A stretch of DNA of 55,967 bases, from the NCBI GenBank assembly GCA_001970955.1, contig MPUH01000416.1, positions 1 to 55,967 on the forward strand, read 5' to 3'. This DNA is from Stentor coeruleus. Taxonomy: Eukaryota > Ciliophora > Heterotrichea > Heterotrichida > Stentoridae. The translations under genes and the position numbers were made by a program. The notes under the pieces are model-generated. The model worked only from the letters and a program-made list of their open reading frames with translations. It was not told the DNA's origin and made no database searches. Below, piece after piece: positions 46,900-55,967 of this stretch; position 1 is the first letter of the stretch; each line of letters starts with the position of its first letter.

Positions 46900-49029
46900 A
46901 TGGACTTCGAATGTCATATTTGCAGTAATCCCTATACTTCAGCATACCGAATCCCTAAAGTCATCCCCTGCGGGCATACATTTTGCTCTATTTGCCTGGA
47001 AGATCTCCAGAAACGTCAAAATCTTATATGCCCCCAGTGTCAAAAATCTTGGGATTCATCTAATCCAATCTCTACAAATCATTCTTTAGTAAAACTTATA
47101 ATCGAAATTGAGCTTTACTGCCAAAACCATAACCAAGGCCAATTAGCCGTCTGTATAAATAGAGCTACACTAGTTTCATTATGTGAGCAATGCGCTCAAA
47201 ATATTCCTGAAGAACTAAAAATTCAAGTCCAAAAAGCAAAATCTTGGCTCAAAAAACAAATCAGCAGCTTTATACCAATAGTCTCTGCTGAAGTCCAAGA
47301 AGAAATCAAAGATATTGAGAAAAAAAGCAATGCAGATAAGCTCGAATTCTTAAAAAAACTCAAGCTTTTGATGGATAAAATCTTCTGTGATAATCATCGA
47401 AACAAAGAAAGTACTGCCCTTGATTTGACAACTGGGAAAACCTTGTGTCTTGAATGTATTCCAGAAAACCAAGCATCCATTATTGACATTGGTAATCGTG
47501 ATTTCCCTTCTACTTTGCTTAAAAGATTAACAAAGCTCAGAAGGCTTTGCAAGAAAGTCCCAGTTCAAGGAAGTTTGCAAAAAAATATTAAAGAACTTGG
47601 AGAATTAGATAAAAAAGAACTCATCGCATACTATAAAAAACTTCTCGAAGAAGATTTAGGAGATGTTGTAGTATTTAATAAGAATTACTGTGGGATTTGC
47701 GACAATAATTATTCTGATGACAATGAACCATTATTTCTTCCTTGCTTTGGCGTTCACAGTATATGTTTAGATTGCACAAGGGGTTTAGATGTAATATCAT
47801 GTCCATATGGGAATCTAGGCTGTGCAAAAAACTGTCCAATTGAACTGACAGAGAGTATTTGGGATAAAAATCATCCAGTGCCTAATTGTGAGGCTTGTAA
47901 ACAGCCTTATGATTTAAAATTAAAACTTCCTAAGGTTTTACCTTGTAGATATGTGATTTGCTTCCAATGTTTAGGTGAAAAAAGACACTATCTGAGGGAT
48001 ACAGGAAAGTGCAAATATTGTCAAGAAGTTCATGAAAAAGTTCACTCTTTATGTAATAATGAGTATTTTATGAGTAAAGTTCGCAAACAATCTGTTTATT
48101 GCTCTATTCATAAACATCGCCTAGCTGTTAAATTAAATCTAGACTCCTGGATGAGTATGTGTGAAGAGTGTAGACAAGGTGGGGAAGTTGCATTAAACCT
48201 TAGTAGTCCTGGAGCTGTTGTTTTTGATACCCTCAACCGAGAGTTCGCAGAGAAATTCGAAAACCCTGAATTCAGAAGCAACTGTTTATCTTCAACTGAA
48301 CCTTCACAACTTGCTTTAATCTATTATTCAGCTTCTCAGGCCCAATATACTAACCGGCCTTTAGACCAATTTAGAACTTTGTCTTTACAAGCTAAAATCG
48401 ACACAATAAGACTTGGTTTGAACCCAGAAAAAAAAAATCATTTAAGGACTTCCATGCCAAAAGGCAGAATTTTAATAGAAAAAACTTTTAATGAAGATTT
48501 CGCTTATGTTTATAGGTTTTATAGTGTTATGCCCCCTGAAGAATTTAATTATAACTTTATTCCTCAAACAAAACCTTGGATAATTTATTATGAAAGAAAT
48601 CAAATTGAGGCTGTCGCTTTTACGTGTGATAAGAAAATTGTCCTTTGTGGCATTGGTTTTGGTCAGGCTTTGAACAAAATACCCACTTTGCTTGAGTTTA
48701 TTGAGATACGTATTGGGAAATCTTTGCTTGCCGAGCCCAAAATGATCCAGAATAAAAAACAAGAGTTTCATTATAATGGGGTTATTGAAGATATTATGTT
48801 TGAAAAGCCTATAGAAATACTGCCTGATATGTTTTATAATATTAAAGCTAAAATCAAAGGGCAGCTGCTATTTAGAGGAAACCCTTTTGATCTTAAAGAA
48901 GCCATATGCGGTTCAGATGGGACAGTTTTCAAGTTTGCCGAGCCTGAGAACATAGGTGATTATTATATAAATGGTCAGCATCATTTCAATGGGCCAATAA
49001 TCAAGCTTATCTATAAGGAATTTAAGTAG
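46900..49029 (+). CDS. RING / B-box protein with a PHR-like C-terminal domain (probable E3 ligase)
   Basis: 709 aa, stop TAG. A canonical C3HC4 RING lies at residues 5-47 (C5, C8, C24, H26, C29, C32, C44, C47). B-box-like blocks (CQNHNQGQLAVC...CEQC, CDNHRNKESTAL...CLEC, CSIHKHRLAVKL...CEEC) alternate with two more RING-like blocks (CGICDNNYSDDN...CLDC and CEACKQPYDLKL...CFQC...CKYC). The last 170 residues resemble a PHR domain: IEAVAFTCDKKIVLCGIGFG is like the start of PHR repeats, and GQHHFNGPIIKLIYKEF like their end. PHR domains serve as substrate-binding parts of ligases such as MYCBP2 and of BTBD proteins. It is a distant, better preserved relative of the paralogues at 37428 and 41109. 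Confidence 0.78.
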   Translation: MDFECHICSNPYTSAYRIPKVIPCGHTFCSICLEDLQKRQNLICPQCQKSWDSSNPISTNHSLVKLIIEIELYCQNHNQGQLAVCINRATLVSLCEQCAQNIPEELKIQVQKAKSWLKKQISSFIPIVSAEVQEEIKDIEKKSNADKLEFLKKLKLLMDKIFCDNHRNKESTALDLTTGKTLCLECIPENQASIIDIGNRDFPSTLLKRLTKLRRLCKKVPVQGSLQKNIKELGELDKKELIAYYKKLLEEDLGDVVVFNKNYCGICDNNYSDDNEPLFLPCFGVHSICLDCTRGLDVISCPYGNLGCAKNCPIELTESIWDKNHPVPNCEACKQPYDLKLKLPKVLPCRYVICFQCLGEKRHYLRDTGKCKYCQEVHEKVHSLCNNEYFMSKVRKQSVYCSIHKHRLAVKLNLDSWMSMCEECRQGGEVALNLSSPGAVVFDTLNREFAEKFENPEFRSNCLSSTEPSQLALIYYSASQAQYTNRPLDQFRTLSLQAKIDTIRLGLNPEKKNHLRTSMPKGRILIEKTFNEDFAYVYRFYSVMPPEEFNYNFIPQTKPWIIYYERNQIEAVAFTCDKKIVLCGIGFGQALNKIPTLLEFIEIRIGKSLLAEPKMIQNKKQEFHYNGVIEDIMFEKPIEILPDMFYNIKAKIKGQLLFRGNPFDLKEAICGSDGTVFKFAEPENIGDYYINGQHHFNGPIIKLIYKEFK

Positions 49030-49158
49030 TAACACCAAAAAATTATCAAAACCTAACTTTTCCTATAAACATCATTTTCAAAAACCCACACCCCATATCA
49101 AAACTTACAGAAATATTATTTTATCCCTATCCTTCAATCGTTATCACTGAAAATATAT

Positions 49159-49902
49159 TTACACAGGTCTTAAAAAGTTCCCACTAGGGTATCTTTTCTT
49201 ATGCAACTGTTTTTGTAAGCTGATTTTTTCTATCTGTATCAACTGTAGTAAGGATTCTTTCGATCCCAAAAGCTCTCCTCCACCAAGGTTCCCAATCATT
49301 TCTTCATAGCTCTCTGACAAATTAGTTTCAGTACTACATTTGCTTGTATGATATCTATGAAAGTTAGGAGTTTTACTTAAACCTCCAAAAATTCCCGCTA
49401 AAAACATATTAGGTGAGCGGGGTTTTCTTATATTCTCAGTTTTGGCAATATTTCCAAATGTATATTTTGAAATTTTCTTTTTAGGAGTTTCTTCTTCTTC
49501 TGGATATTCTTCAACAAAGCTTTTGAGTATTGAGAGTTCTTCGTTTGAGTTACTTTCTTGAATACATGAAAGAGAACTGTCGTTAAAAAAGTCTATGAAC
49601 TCGTGTAGGTCACCTTGACAAGGGATAAGTTTAACCATTTCTCCATAGGAACTAGGGGTAAAGCAACTGCCTGGGCTATGGATAAGTAGAACTTCATTTT
49701 CGCTTGTGTCTGTGCACTCAGTTTGGATTGCTATGCTTTGAGTTTTATTTGAGAAATTTGGGCTGTACTTTTGACAATGGCTTAGAGGAGAAAGCTCACA
49801 ATGGCTTATTGGAGAGGAAAGAGAAGGTGAAGTCGCTGTGGGGATTGTCTCTATTTCTAGCTTGCAAGGCTTTTTAATGCTCCCAAAAACAATTGGCTTC
49901 AT
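49159..49902 (-). CDS. Ser/Pro-rich protein, unknown
   Basis: 247 aa, stop TAA. The N-terminal third is dominated by SP sites, with a repeated SPxSHC motif (SSPISHCELSPLSHCQKYSP). The middle is acidic (FVEEYPEEEETPKKK). The C-terminal part has a short glycine-rich segment (MFLAGIFGGLSK) and a helix (LLQLIQIEKISLQKQLHKKR). It looks like a disordered phosphoprotein. It converges on the RING/PHR gene with 129 nt between the stops. The intergenic stretch there is G-poor. Confidence 0.6.
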   Translation of the reverse strand: MKPIVFGSIKKPCKLEIETIPTATSPSLSSPISHCELSPLSHCQKYSPNFSNKTQSIAIQTECTDTSENEVLLIHSPGSCFTPSSYGEMVKLIPCQGDLHEFIDFFNDSSLSCIQESNSNEELSILKSFVEEYPEEEETPKKKISKYTFGNIAKTENIRKPRSPNMFLAGIFGGLSKTPNFHRYHTSKCSTETNLSESYEEMIGNLGGGELLGSKESLLQLIQIEKISLQKQLHKKRYPSGNFLRPV

Positions 49903-50834
49903 TTATGATTGCAATTATCATTACATAACATAAGTATGATTGGTTTGGTTTTTGCAAATATGCTTAGTTTAAATAGTTATTGAGGAATTGCTGAATTATT
50001 TTATGTGGTCTTTGAAAGGATAGCAAAAAGTGGTTTTATTTGCAACTAAAGACTGAAGTAGATAATAAGAAGCCATTAATGATATAGTTTATTTTTAATT
50101 GTAAAATTGTCATAAAGATAGATGAATAAAGATAGAGTGGTAAGATTTTTTGGATTTAGTTTAGGTTGGCTGGATAGAGTTTGTTTATAATTAGGCTAGA
50201 AAAAAATATATATTTAGAAAATAAAGATTGTAGTAAAATAAACTATAATTGAAAATGTGGTTTGTATATTGTAGTAAAACTTTAACATTTTTTATGTTGA
50301 TAGGAATGAGATAAATAGTTTATTAAGTTTGAATTATTTTTATGAATATTATGCACAACTGTTTTTTATATCAAATTAATTATACCTAAAAGTTAAGATA
50401 TACATAAATTATATATACTTATATGATAAGCTTATATTATTTTATTTGGCTTTATTTCCATGAATTTACCCTATTAGTTTTATTAACCACAATAGCATTT
50501 ATCCAAATCCTCATTATCTTATTTACAAAAACAAAAAACCTTACAACTTAGTCTAAAATCTTATACAATTACCCAAAATCCCATACAAATAATTCTAAAT
50601 CCTAATCATCTTCAAAAGCCAATCTTAACCCAACCATTCATCCTCCAAATATCACTTATACCCTTCCACAACAAACCTAATAAATTCTCATAAAATCTCC
50701 ATATTTACAAAATCATTCCACCAGCCACTTAAACTCACCCATTTCTTCATCCTAATTCCAAAGTCCCTAAATTTAAAATCAAATAGCTTTCTCTAATCCT
50801 ACTTTCCAATAAGCTAAATAATAAAATCCTTATA
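49903..50834. other. Divergent promoter region with a switch in strand composition
   Basis: 932 nt. The left part (to about 50350) is rich in G and poor in C on the plus strand; the right part (about 50500-50800) is rich in C with almost no G. Both genes that start from it therefore have G-poor sense-strand leaders. No gene or RNA seen. Confidence 0.5.
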
Positions 50835-51203
50835 ATGGAAACACTAGCAGTAATCAACCACATCATGATGGTCAAACTACCTTTAGGAGTGCAAAGCATA
50901 TTAAAATCCCTGCCTTTCTCAGACTTTTCTATAATTTTAATAATTGGCAGCACACTAATAATAGTCATATTACTTTTATTGAACTTCTGCACGCTAGACC
51001 TAACCTTATCTTCAACACCTGACCCAGAAACCAAAAACCCAAAAGAATCTAAAGAAAAAAGGACCCAACACACTAACAACCAGCACAAATTAAAGAAAAG
51101 AAACTCCAAGTCCCATTCAGACCATGAAATACATAGAGCTGGTAAAAAGAAAGTGGAAGGAAGTCTTAATAATCTTAGGAGGACTTCAGATAAGCTCAAG
51201 TAA
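50835..51203 (+). CDS. Small single-pass membrane protein with basic tail, unknown
   Basis: 122 aa, stop TAA. A membrane span at about residues 30-55 (DFSIILIIGSTLIIVILLLL) is followed by an extended, very basic and hydrophilic tail (KKRNSKSHSDHEIHRAGKKK). The ATG directly follows TTATA, the motif found at other starts, which favours this strand over the 150-codon antisense frame. No family recognised. Confidence 0.5.
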   Translation: METLAVINHIMMVKLPLGVQSILKSLPFSDFSIILIIGSTLIIVILLLLNFCTLDLTLSSTPDPETKNPKESKEKRTQHTNNQHKLKKRNSKSHSDHEIHRAGKKKVEGSLNNLRRTSDKLK

Positions 51204-53614
51204 AGTAAGTAAGCTAGGATTCTTATAATAATGGTAAAGAAGTAGGATGAGCATAAACCTCGAGAATATACTTTTACTATAAAGTTAGATTCTTGACTTG
51301 CTTATAGTTAGATTCTTGTTATAATTTCTTCTGTTTCCTCATGCTTTAGGCTGAGTCTGTTCATAGAAAATACGAAATTCCCTAAGGTCTCTGTTAGAAT
51401 AGAAATAAAGGCCTTAAAGCAAATCTTCAGATTCACAATTTGTATGTCAACAATGGGGTTCTGTATATTAATGCTAGTGAAAACTCAGACCTCAGTCAAC
51501 TGTGAATTTTGTGAAGTTTTTTGAATACTACGGATGGTTTGGATATGAGGATATTGCATTGGATAGTGTTAGTGAGTTTGATTGTGTGAGAAAGTAGACT
51601 AAAATATTTGTGCTCCAGAACTTGGATTTGCGAAAACTCTTTTGATTTTGGGAACAGCTTCCAAGGTCTTTTATGCTCTTCTTATGGCAGCTCAAGTCTA
51701 CAACTGCCCTGCCAAGTGTATTCTTGGATTAACTTCTGTATACGAGCTTCTAAAGAAAATGTGAATATTTTCACTTCTCTATCAAATAATTTCTGTCTTA
51801 ATTTCAATATTATTCAAGGCATAGCACGCTTTGAACAAGAAAAATATAAGCACCAAATTTACTCATAACACTTACTAAGATTAGTTTAGATTATTAATAT
51901 AAACAGTAGTTTTAAGATATCATCTAATACAAATAATTTTATTATAAAATCTCTTGAAAAGTTGCACTATTTTGTAAAAATATATTAAAGTAATATTTAT
52001 TCATTATAAAAGCCTAATAGTTAAGTTTGAATATTATCTTTATTAAACTGAATATATTTTATGATATAGTAGTGAATATAAGATATTTAGTTTGATTTAG
52101 AATTAAATATTAGCGATATAATTTTCCTTATTGCTGTAGAGCTGTATATATTGCAATAATAGTAATCATATTTTTAGAATTAACTGATTCAGGTGCAATG
52201 TTAGTAAATCTCAAGACTAACTAAAGAATGAAAATTATTCAAGTGGGCATGCATTTGTAGATAGAGTATAAACAGGATATGCAAAATTTGCTACTGAAAC
52301 AGAAAAACTCAAAGATATGATATTATTGTTCAAAATACAAAGTTTATTTCATGAAAAGTGCTTTAAAGTTAATTTAGATTAATTAGCCTAATTAGGCTAA
52401 AAAGAACTTGAAAATCCATGATATTCTATATGGGTCCAACCTACAGTCAGTTAAACACTTAACAGTAATAAAAAGGCTCTGATAATCCAGTTAAATTTAT
52501 AATTTAAAAAATCAAACCCTAAAAGAGTAAAATTAAAACTAAAATGATTTATCTAATTCAAGAACAGTAATGAATTAGCGATGCAGGGAGATAAATGAAT
52601 TATTTTGCTAAAATAAATAAACTTATTCAATCACTAATTAAAAAAAAATAATTAAATTTCAGATTATCTAAGAAGAATGTTTATCAAATTAGCAAGATCT
52701 TGTTTAGTTACTGTATTAAACAAAATTCTAAATATAAAATTCATTTTAAAATAGATGATTTGGTAGTAATTGCTATTTAAAACCTTCCAAACTTTAAACC
52801 TGTATATTTAAAATATTTGTATTAAAATTTTATAAACTCATGTACATAAGCTAAGCCTACAGCAAAAATCAAACTCATATATAATATACTATTAAACACC
52901 AAATCTTTTTGATTTAAAAATATAGAATTTCTTCTTAAATAAAATCGACCTAAATTTTCTCTAAAAATTTGTAGCCGAATTAAAAATTCCAATTTTTTTG
53001 ACATTAAAAAAAGTAAACTGAGTAAAACTAATCAAAGCTAGTCACAGTTAGTACAGTAAGGGGCATTGATTTTTTAAGACTAAGGCTTAAGAAAAACCTC
53101 AGCAAAAATTTAATGAAAAAAAAACGAAAAAAAACGAAAAAAAAAAGAAGAAAAAACTAGAGAGAAATAATTTAAGTTAATCTGCTATGATTGGATTTTT
53201 AGGTCATTTAAATTCTAAATTTCTAAATGTTAAGCTTGCTATTTAAATGATACTTTAAAAAATTCACAATAGGACTAATTTGACATTTTTAGTCTACTCT
53301 AGTTTGACAATATCTTAAACTTGAAATTTACAGCTTCTTTCTTCAGAACTCAAGTAAACACTAGATAATTCACTCTACTTCTTTAAATTAAATTAGTTTT
53401 TAAGATATCTCAAATTGATTTTATTTTTGATAATCTATTATTTTATCATTTCTGATTTTGATATATGCAGTTGTAGGGTCCAGTAATTTTGATAGGCTTT
53501 TTCTAGATAACTAGAATATGATTAGCTGCTTTTGTTCTATGAAATATGTTTAGAACTATTCTTCAAATTTTTTTAGGTATTAATAAAAATGTCTACATTA
53601 GATTATAATAATAA
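51204..53614. other. Long gene-poor region with decayed coding near its left end
   Basis: 2.4 kb. The decayed tract at 51508-51764 is described separately. A further plus-strand tract near 52220-52380 (GYAKFATETEKLKDMILLF) has weak coding character. From 51900 to 53600 the sequence is otherwise very AT-rich with no gene seen. Confidence 0.45.
51508..51764 (+). pseudogene. Decayed coding tract, unknown
   Basis: Two good stretches lie in different frames. 51508-51597 reads FVKFFEYYGWFGYEDIALDS and ends at TAG. 51615-51764 reads PELGFAKTLLILGTASKVFY, then ALLMAAQVYNCPAKCILGLT, and ends at TGA. The reading in the third frame beginning at 51608 is a shadow of the second. No intron of usual length joins them. 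Family not recognised. Confidence 0.35.
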
Positions 53615-55967
53615 ATGAATGCTTTATCATTTGAAACTGAACTAAAGAAAAGTTCTAATATCATGACTAGTGCAGAAAAAGCTCTCAAAAGCTATATTTT
53701 ACATTGTAATACAACATTTGTATTGTCATTCAATGAGAAAATTGCTAAGACAGCATCAGGGCAGATAATTCGTTTGCGAGTAATTGAAAATATCCTAAAG
53801 GCTGATTTGCTTATCGAAAATTATATTCAAACTTCTGATCTTAAAGTAATTATTGTTGGTAGTCTCAAAATTAATAAGTCAGGAAGTATCAAATTATTGT
53901 TGGCAATCTAAAAATTAATAAATCAGGAAGCATCATTGGAAATAATTTAGGAGTAGAATTTGATAAAAAAAATAAAACTATTTACATTGGAAAAGTGAAA
54001 GGACTAAATGGAGGATCAGATGAAATTGGTAAAATCGAATACCTTAATGAAATTTCGTTGATTGCCTCTGAAAATAGAAACCCATTTGTTTATGAAGATA
54101 TAAGCAATTTTCTCGAATTTTTTGTTGGAAATAATGAAATTGATCTAAAAAACTTTAAGCATTTACCTGAAGACTTTTGGGAATACGTTGAAAAGATGAT
54201 TAAATTATTAAAACAAAAATTTGAAAATATACCACTTGCTTGTAAAGAAGAAATACAAAATAAAATATTGGCTTCTATGGTAAAAATGGATTATTGGTAT
54301 CTATTCAATATTCTTATTAGAATGAATTGTTTCAAACGACTTAAAATAAAAAAATCAAGGAAAATTATAGATTTTTTCATAAAAAATGCTAATATTAACG
54401 ATATAGAGGAACTTATAAAAGAATGCATTGTTGAAGAAAATATATTAGAAGAGTTTTACGAAGTTGAAAATCAAACCGAAATCAAATCGAAATGCCCTGA
54501 ACTTAATGATCTAGAACTAGAAAGTTGGAATATTGAAACACTAATATCACAAATTATAGAAAATAAACCAAAAGAAAATATGGGACTATTGTCTCTTATT
54601 AATAGAGGTAAGGATGAAAAATACTTCAAAAACAAGATGCTAATATATCTTGATACAAATTCCTACAAAATGTTTATTCAGAGTTATATTCAATTAATTC
54701 AAATACATACTGATTTCATTATAATAAGTTTATCGAAAAATGAAGAATTGACCATCTCTAAATTTGAAAATGACTATAAGGTTATTTTAAAATATCCAAA
54801 AGAATTTGGGTTAGCTAAATACTTAAAAGAATTTGGGCTAGCTAAATACTTAATAGAAAATAAATCTAGCATTTCTCAAAGTATTAAAATAGCTGATAAC
54901 TCATGTATACATAGTGGAGAATACATACTTGCATTTAGTAATGCTCAATCTCAAAAAAAATGGCTTGGTTTAAAAAATAATGGTAAGATAATTTCTTTCA
55001 CACTTGAAAATTCTTATGATTCATACTTAATAGAAATATCTCTCAATACCAATAATTCGGTTGAATATATAATTCTCAAAGAGTTACTTAAGAATCAGCA
55101 ATATTTTGAATTAAAAACTTATCTAAGTATTGAAGCATTTGACAATGATAATCATTATATTGGGATGGAAAATATAGAAAAAACGATTTCTGCTCAAAAT
55201 ATTGATAATTATTTAAAGATAGAAGAATTAGAAGATCCTAACTATAGAAAATTTGAACAGTTAAAATTAATACAAGGAAAATGTTTGGCGGTTAGAAAAC
55301 ATTTGAGATTTAATGAGAATATTAATGCTTACATTATTAATTTGTTATTTAAAAATAACTTAGAATCACTTCCTGAAAAGGTTTTTGAATTAATCAATGC
55401 AAAGTTTCGTTCAATAATAGAAAGTGAAATTAAGGAAATAAGTTCAATATATTTTAATGAACTTGAAACTTTTATAGATCCTAAATCTATCCTTTTAAAT
55501 ATAGCAAAGGATGCAAATTATGAAGAATTAGTCAAAAAAACAGGAAGTATTAGTATCCAAAAAGTTGTTGAACTTTTAACAAGCTCAAATGATCATCATG
55601 ATAAAATGGAGGGTAAAGAATTAGTTATAATTATAGGTTCAACGGGATCAGGTAAAAGCACCACTTGTTGTTATTTACTTAGAGCTCCACTCATAAAAAA
55701 AATTTCAAAATTTGGTGAGCAAATCATAGAACTGGATGAAAAAAAAATTAATGATTCTAATCAGTTTCCAAAGATAGGACAATCATTAGGAACTTCTGAA
55801 ACATTATATGCCCAAGGATATAATATGAAAATTGAAGCTAATGCAAGCCAAATTATGCTATGTGATTTCCCAGGCTTTCATGATACAAGAGGATTAGAAC
55901 ATAAATTATGTACAAGTTTTAGTATTGACAAAGCAATAAAGCAAGCACCATCAATTAAGGCTATTAT
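53615..55967 (+). CDS. Large P-loop GTPase-like protein, 3' end outside the window, frame disturbed by a 44-bp duplication
   Basis: ATG 53615 opens a frame that stops at TAA 53909-53911 because of an imperfect 44-bp tandem duplication (53849-53892 and 53893-53936). Both copies are in the same phase, so removing 44 nt gives one frame of about 770 codons to the window edge. About 600 helical residues without known domain precede a nucleotide-binding domain: Walker A GSTGSGKST (55636-55662) and, further on, LCDFPGFHDT (about 55860), a switch II DxxG motif as in AIG1/septin/dynamin-like G proteins. A 27-nt in-frame tandem repeat (KEFGLAKYL twice, 54798-54851) is also present. It is either a young pseudogene or an assembly error in a real gene. 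ATTATAATAATAA precedes the ATG. Confidence 0.6.
53849..53936. repeat. 44-bp imperfect tandem duplication that shifts the reading frame
   Basis: 53849-53892 and 53893-53936 differ at about six of 44 positions. The encoded peptides (IIVGSLKINKSGSI and IIVGNLKINKSGSI) are almost the same, so the differences are mainly synonymous. Confidence 0.8.

Noticed and set aside
50747..51199. 150-codon minus-strand frame opposite the small membrane protein
   Set aside because: It overlaps the plus-strand frame almost fully. Only the plus-strand start has the abutting TATAA motif and a sensible span-plus-basic-tail layout.
51608..51868. 86-codon frame MCSRTWICENSF...
   Set aside because: A different frame over the same bases gives a much more protein-like reading, so this one is a shadow of a decayed tract.
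1..55967. CRISPR arrays, operons with ribosome binding sites, telomeric repeats
   Set aside because: None seen; the content is nuclear and eukaryotic, and no terminal repeat tracts occur at either edge.

Overview
The window looks like nuclear DNA of a heterotrich ciliate, most probably Stentor or a close relative. The clues are: AT-rich intergenic DNA around short dense genes on both strands; eukaryotic core genes (SmB, eS17, mitochondrial uS15, AFG2-type AAA ATPase, Mo25, 5S rRNA); and introns of exactly 15 nt with GTAA...TAG ends, four of which can be placed here because they join open frames. That intron length is the known hallmark of Stentor. The standard code fits all intact genes, but every one of the 27 stop codons I could check is TAA or TAG and none is TGA. 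Many genes start immediately after a TATAA(T)-like motif, which implies very short 5' leaders.

Layout. 0-0.3 kb: decayed 3' end of a LINE-type reverse transcriptase. 0.5-12 kb: housekeeping and small genes (CUE protein, Mo25, AFG2-like ATPase, a ciliate helical protein, a coiled-coil protein, a small membrane protein, SmB, a probable mitochondrial protein, an SPFH/Band 7 protein). 12-19 kb: a frameshifted small gene, a CAMK-like kinase, a broken coiled-coil gene, mitochondrial uS15 and another frame-broken coiled-coil gene. 18.7-19.8 kb: transposon debris (LINE tail, Merlin/IS1595-type transposase relic). 20.4-23.2 kb: glycogen phosphorylase. 23.95-24.37 kb: a GC-rich, hairpin-rich island that is probably a structured RNA. 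27.5 kb: 5S rRNA. 27.9-28.5 kb: ANP32-like protein. 28.8-35.8 kb: a 2342-residue protein built of Sfi1-like centrin-binding repeats. 36-37 kb: eS17 and a small two-exon gene.

37.4-49.0 kb is the most unusual part. Two head-to-head paralogous multi-zinc-finger proteins flank a piggyBac transposase relic. They are followed by a tandem pair of genes that join three Lin-12/Notch repeats, one membrane span and a cytoplasmic RING-H2 domain (each split by a 15-nt intron), and then by a third RING/B-box protein with a PHR-like C-terminus. The accumulation of RING-type, B-box-like and receptor-like ligase genes suggests a local ubiquitin-ligase cluster. After 49 kb come two lineage-specific genes, about 2.4 kb of poor sequence with decayed coding, and the 5' part of a large P-loop GTPase-like gene that runs off the window end.

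Three single-N positions (12875, 19967, 35893) are each flanked by direct repeats of 66, 117 and 116 nt. They look like unmerged contig overlaps and distort two local gene models.
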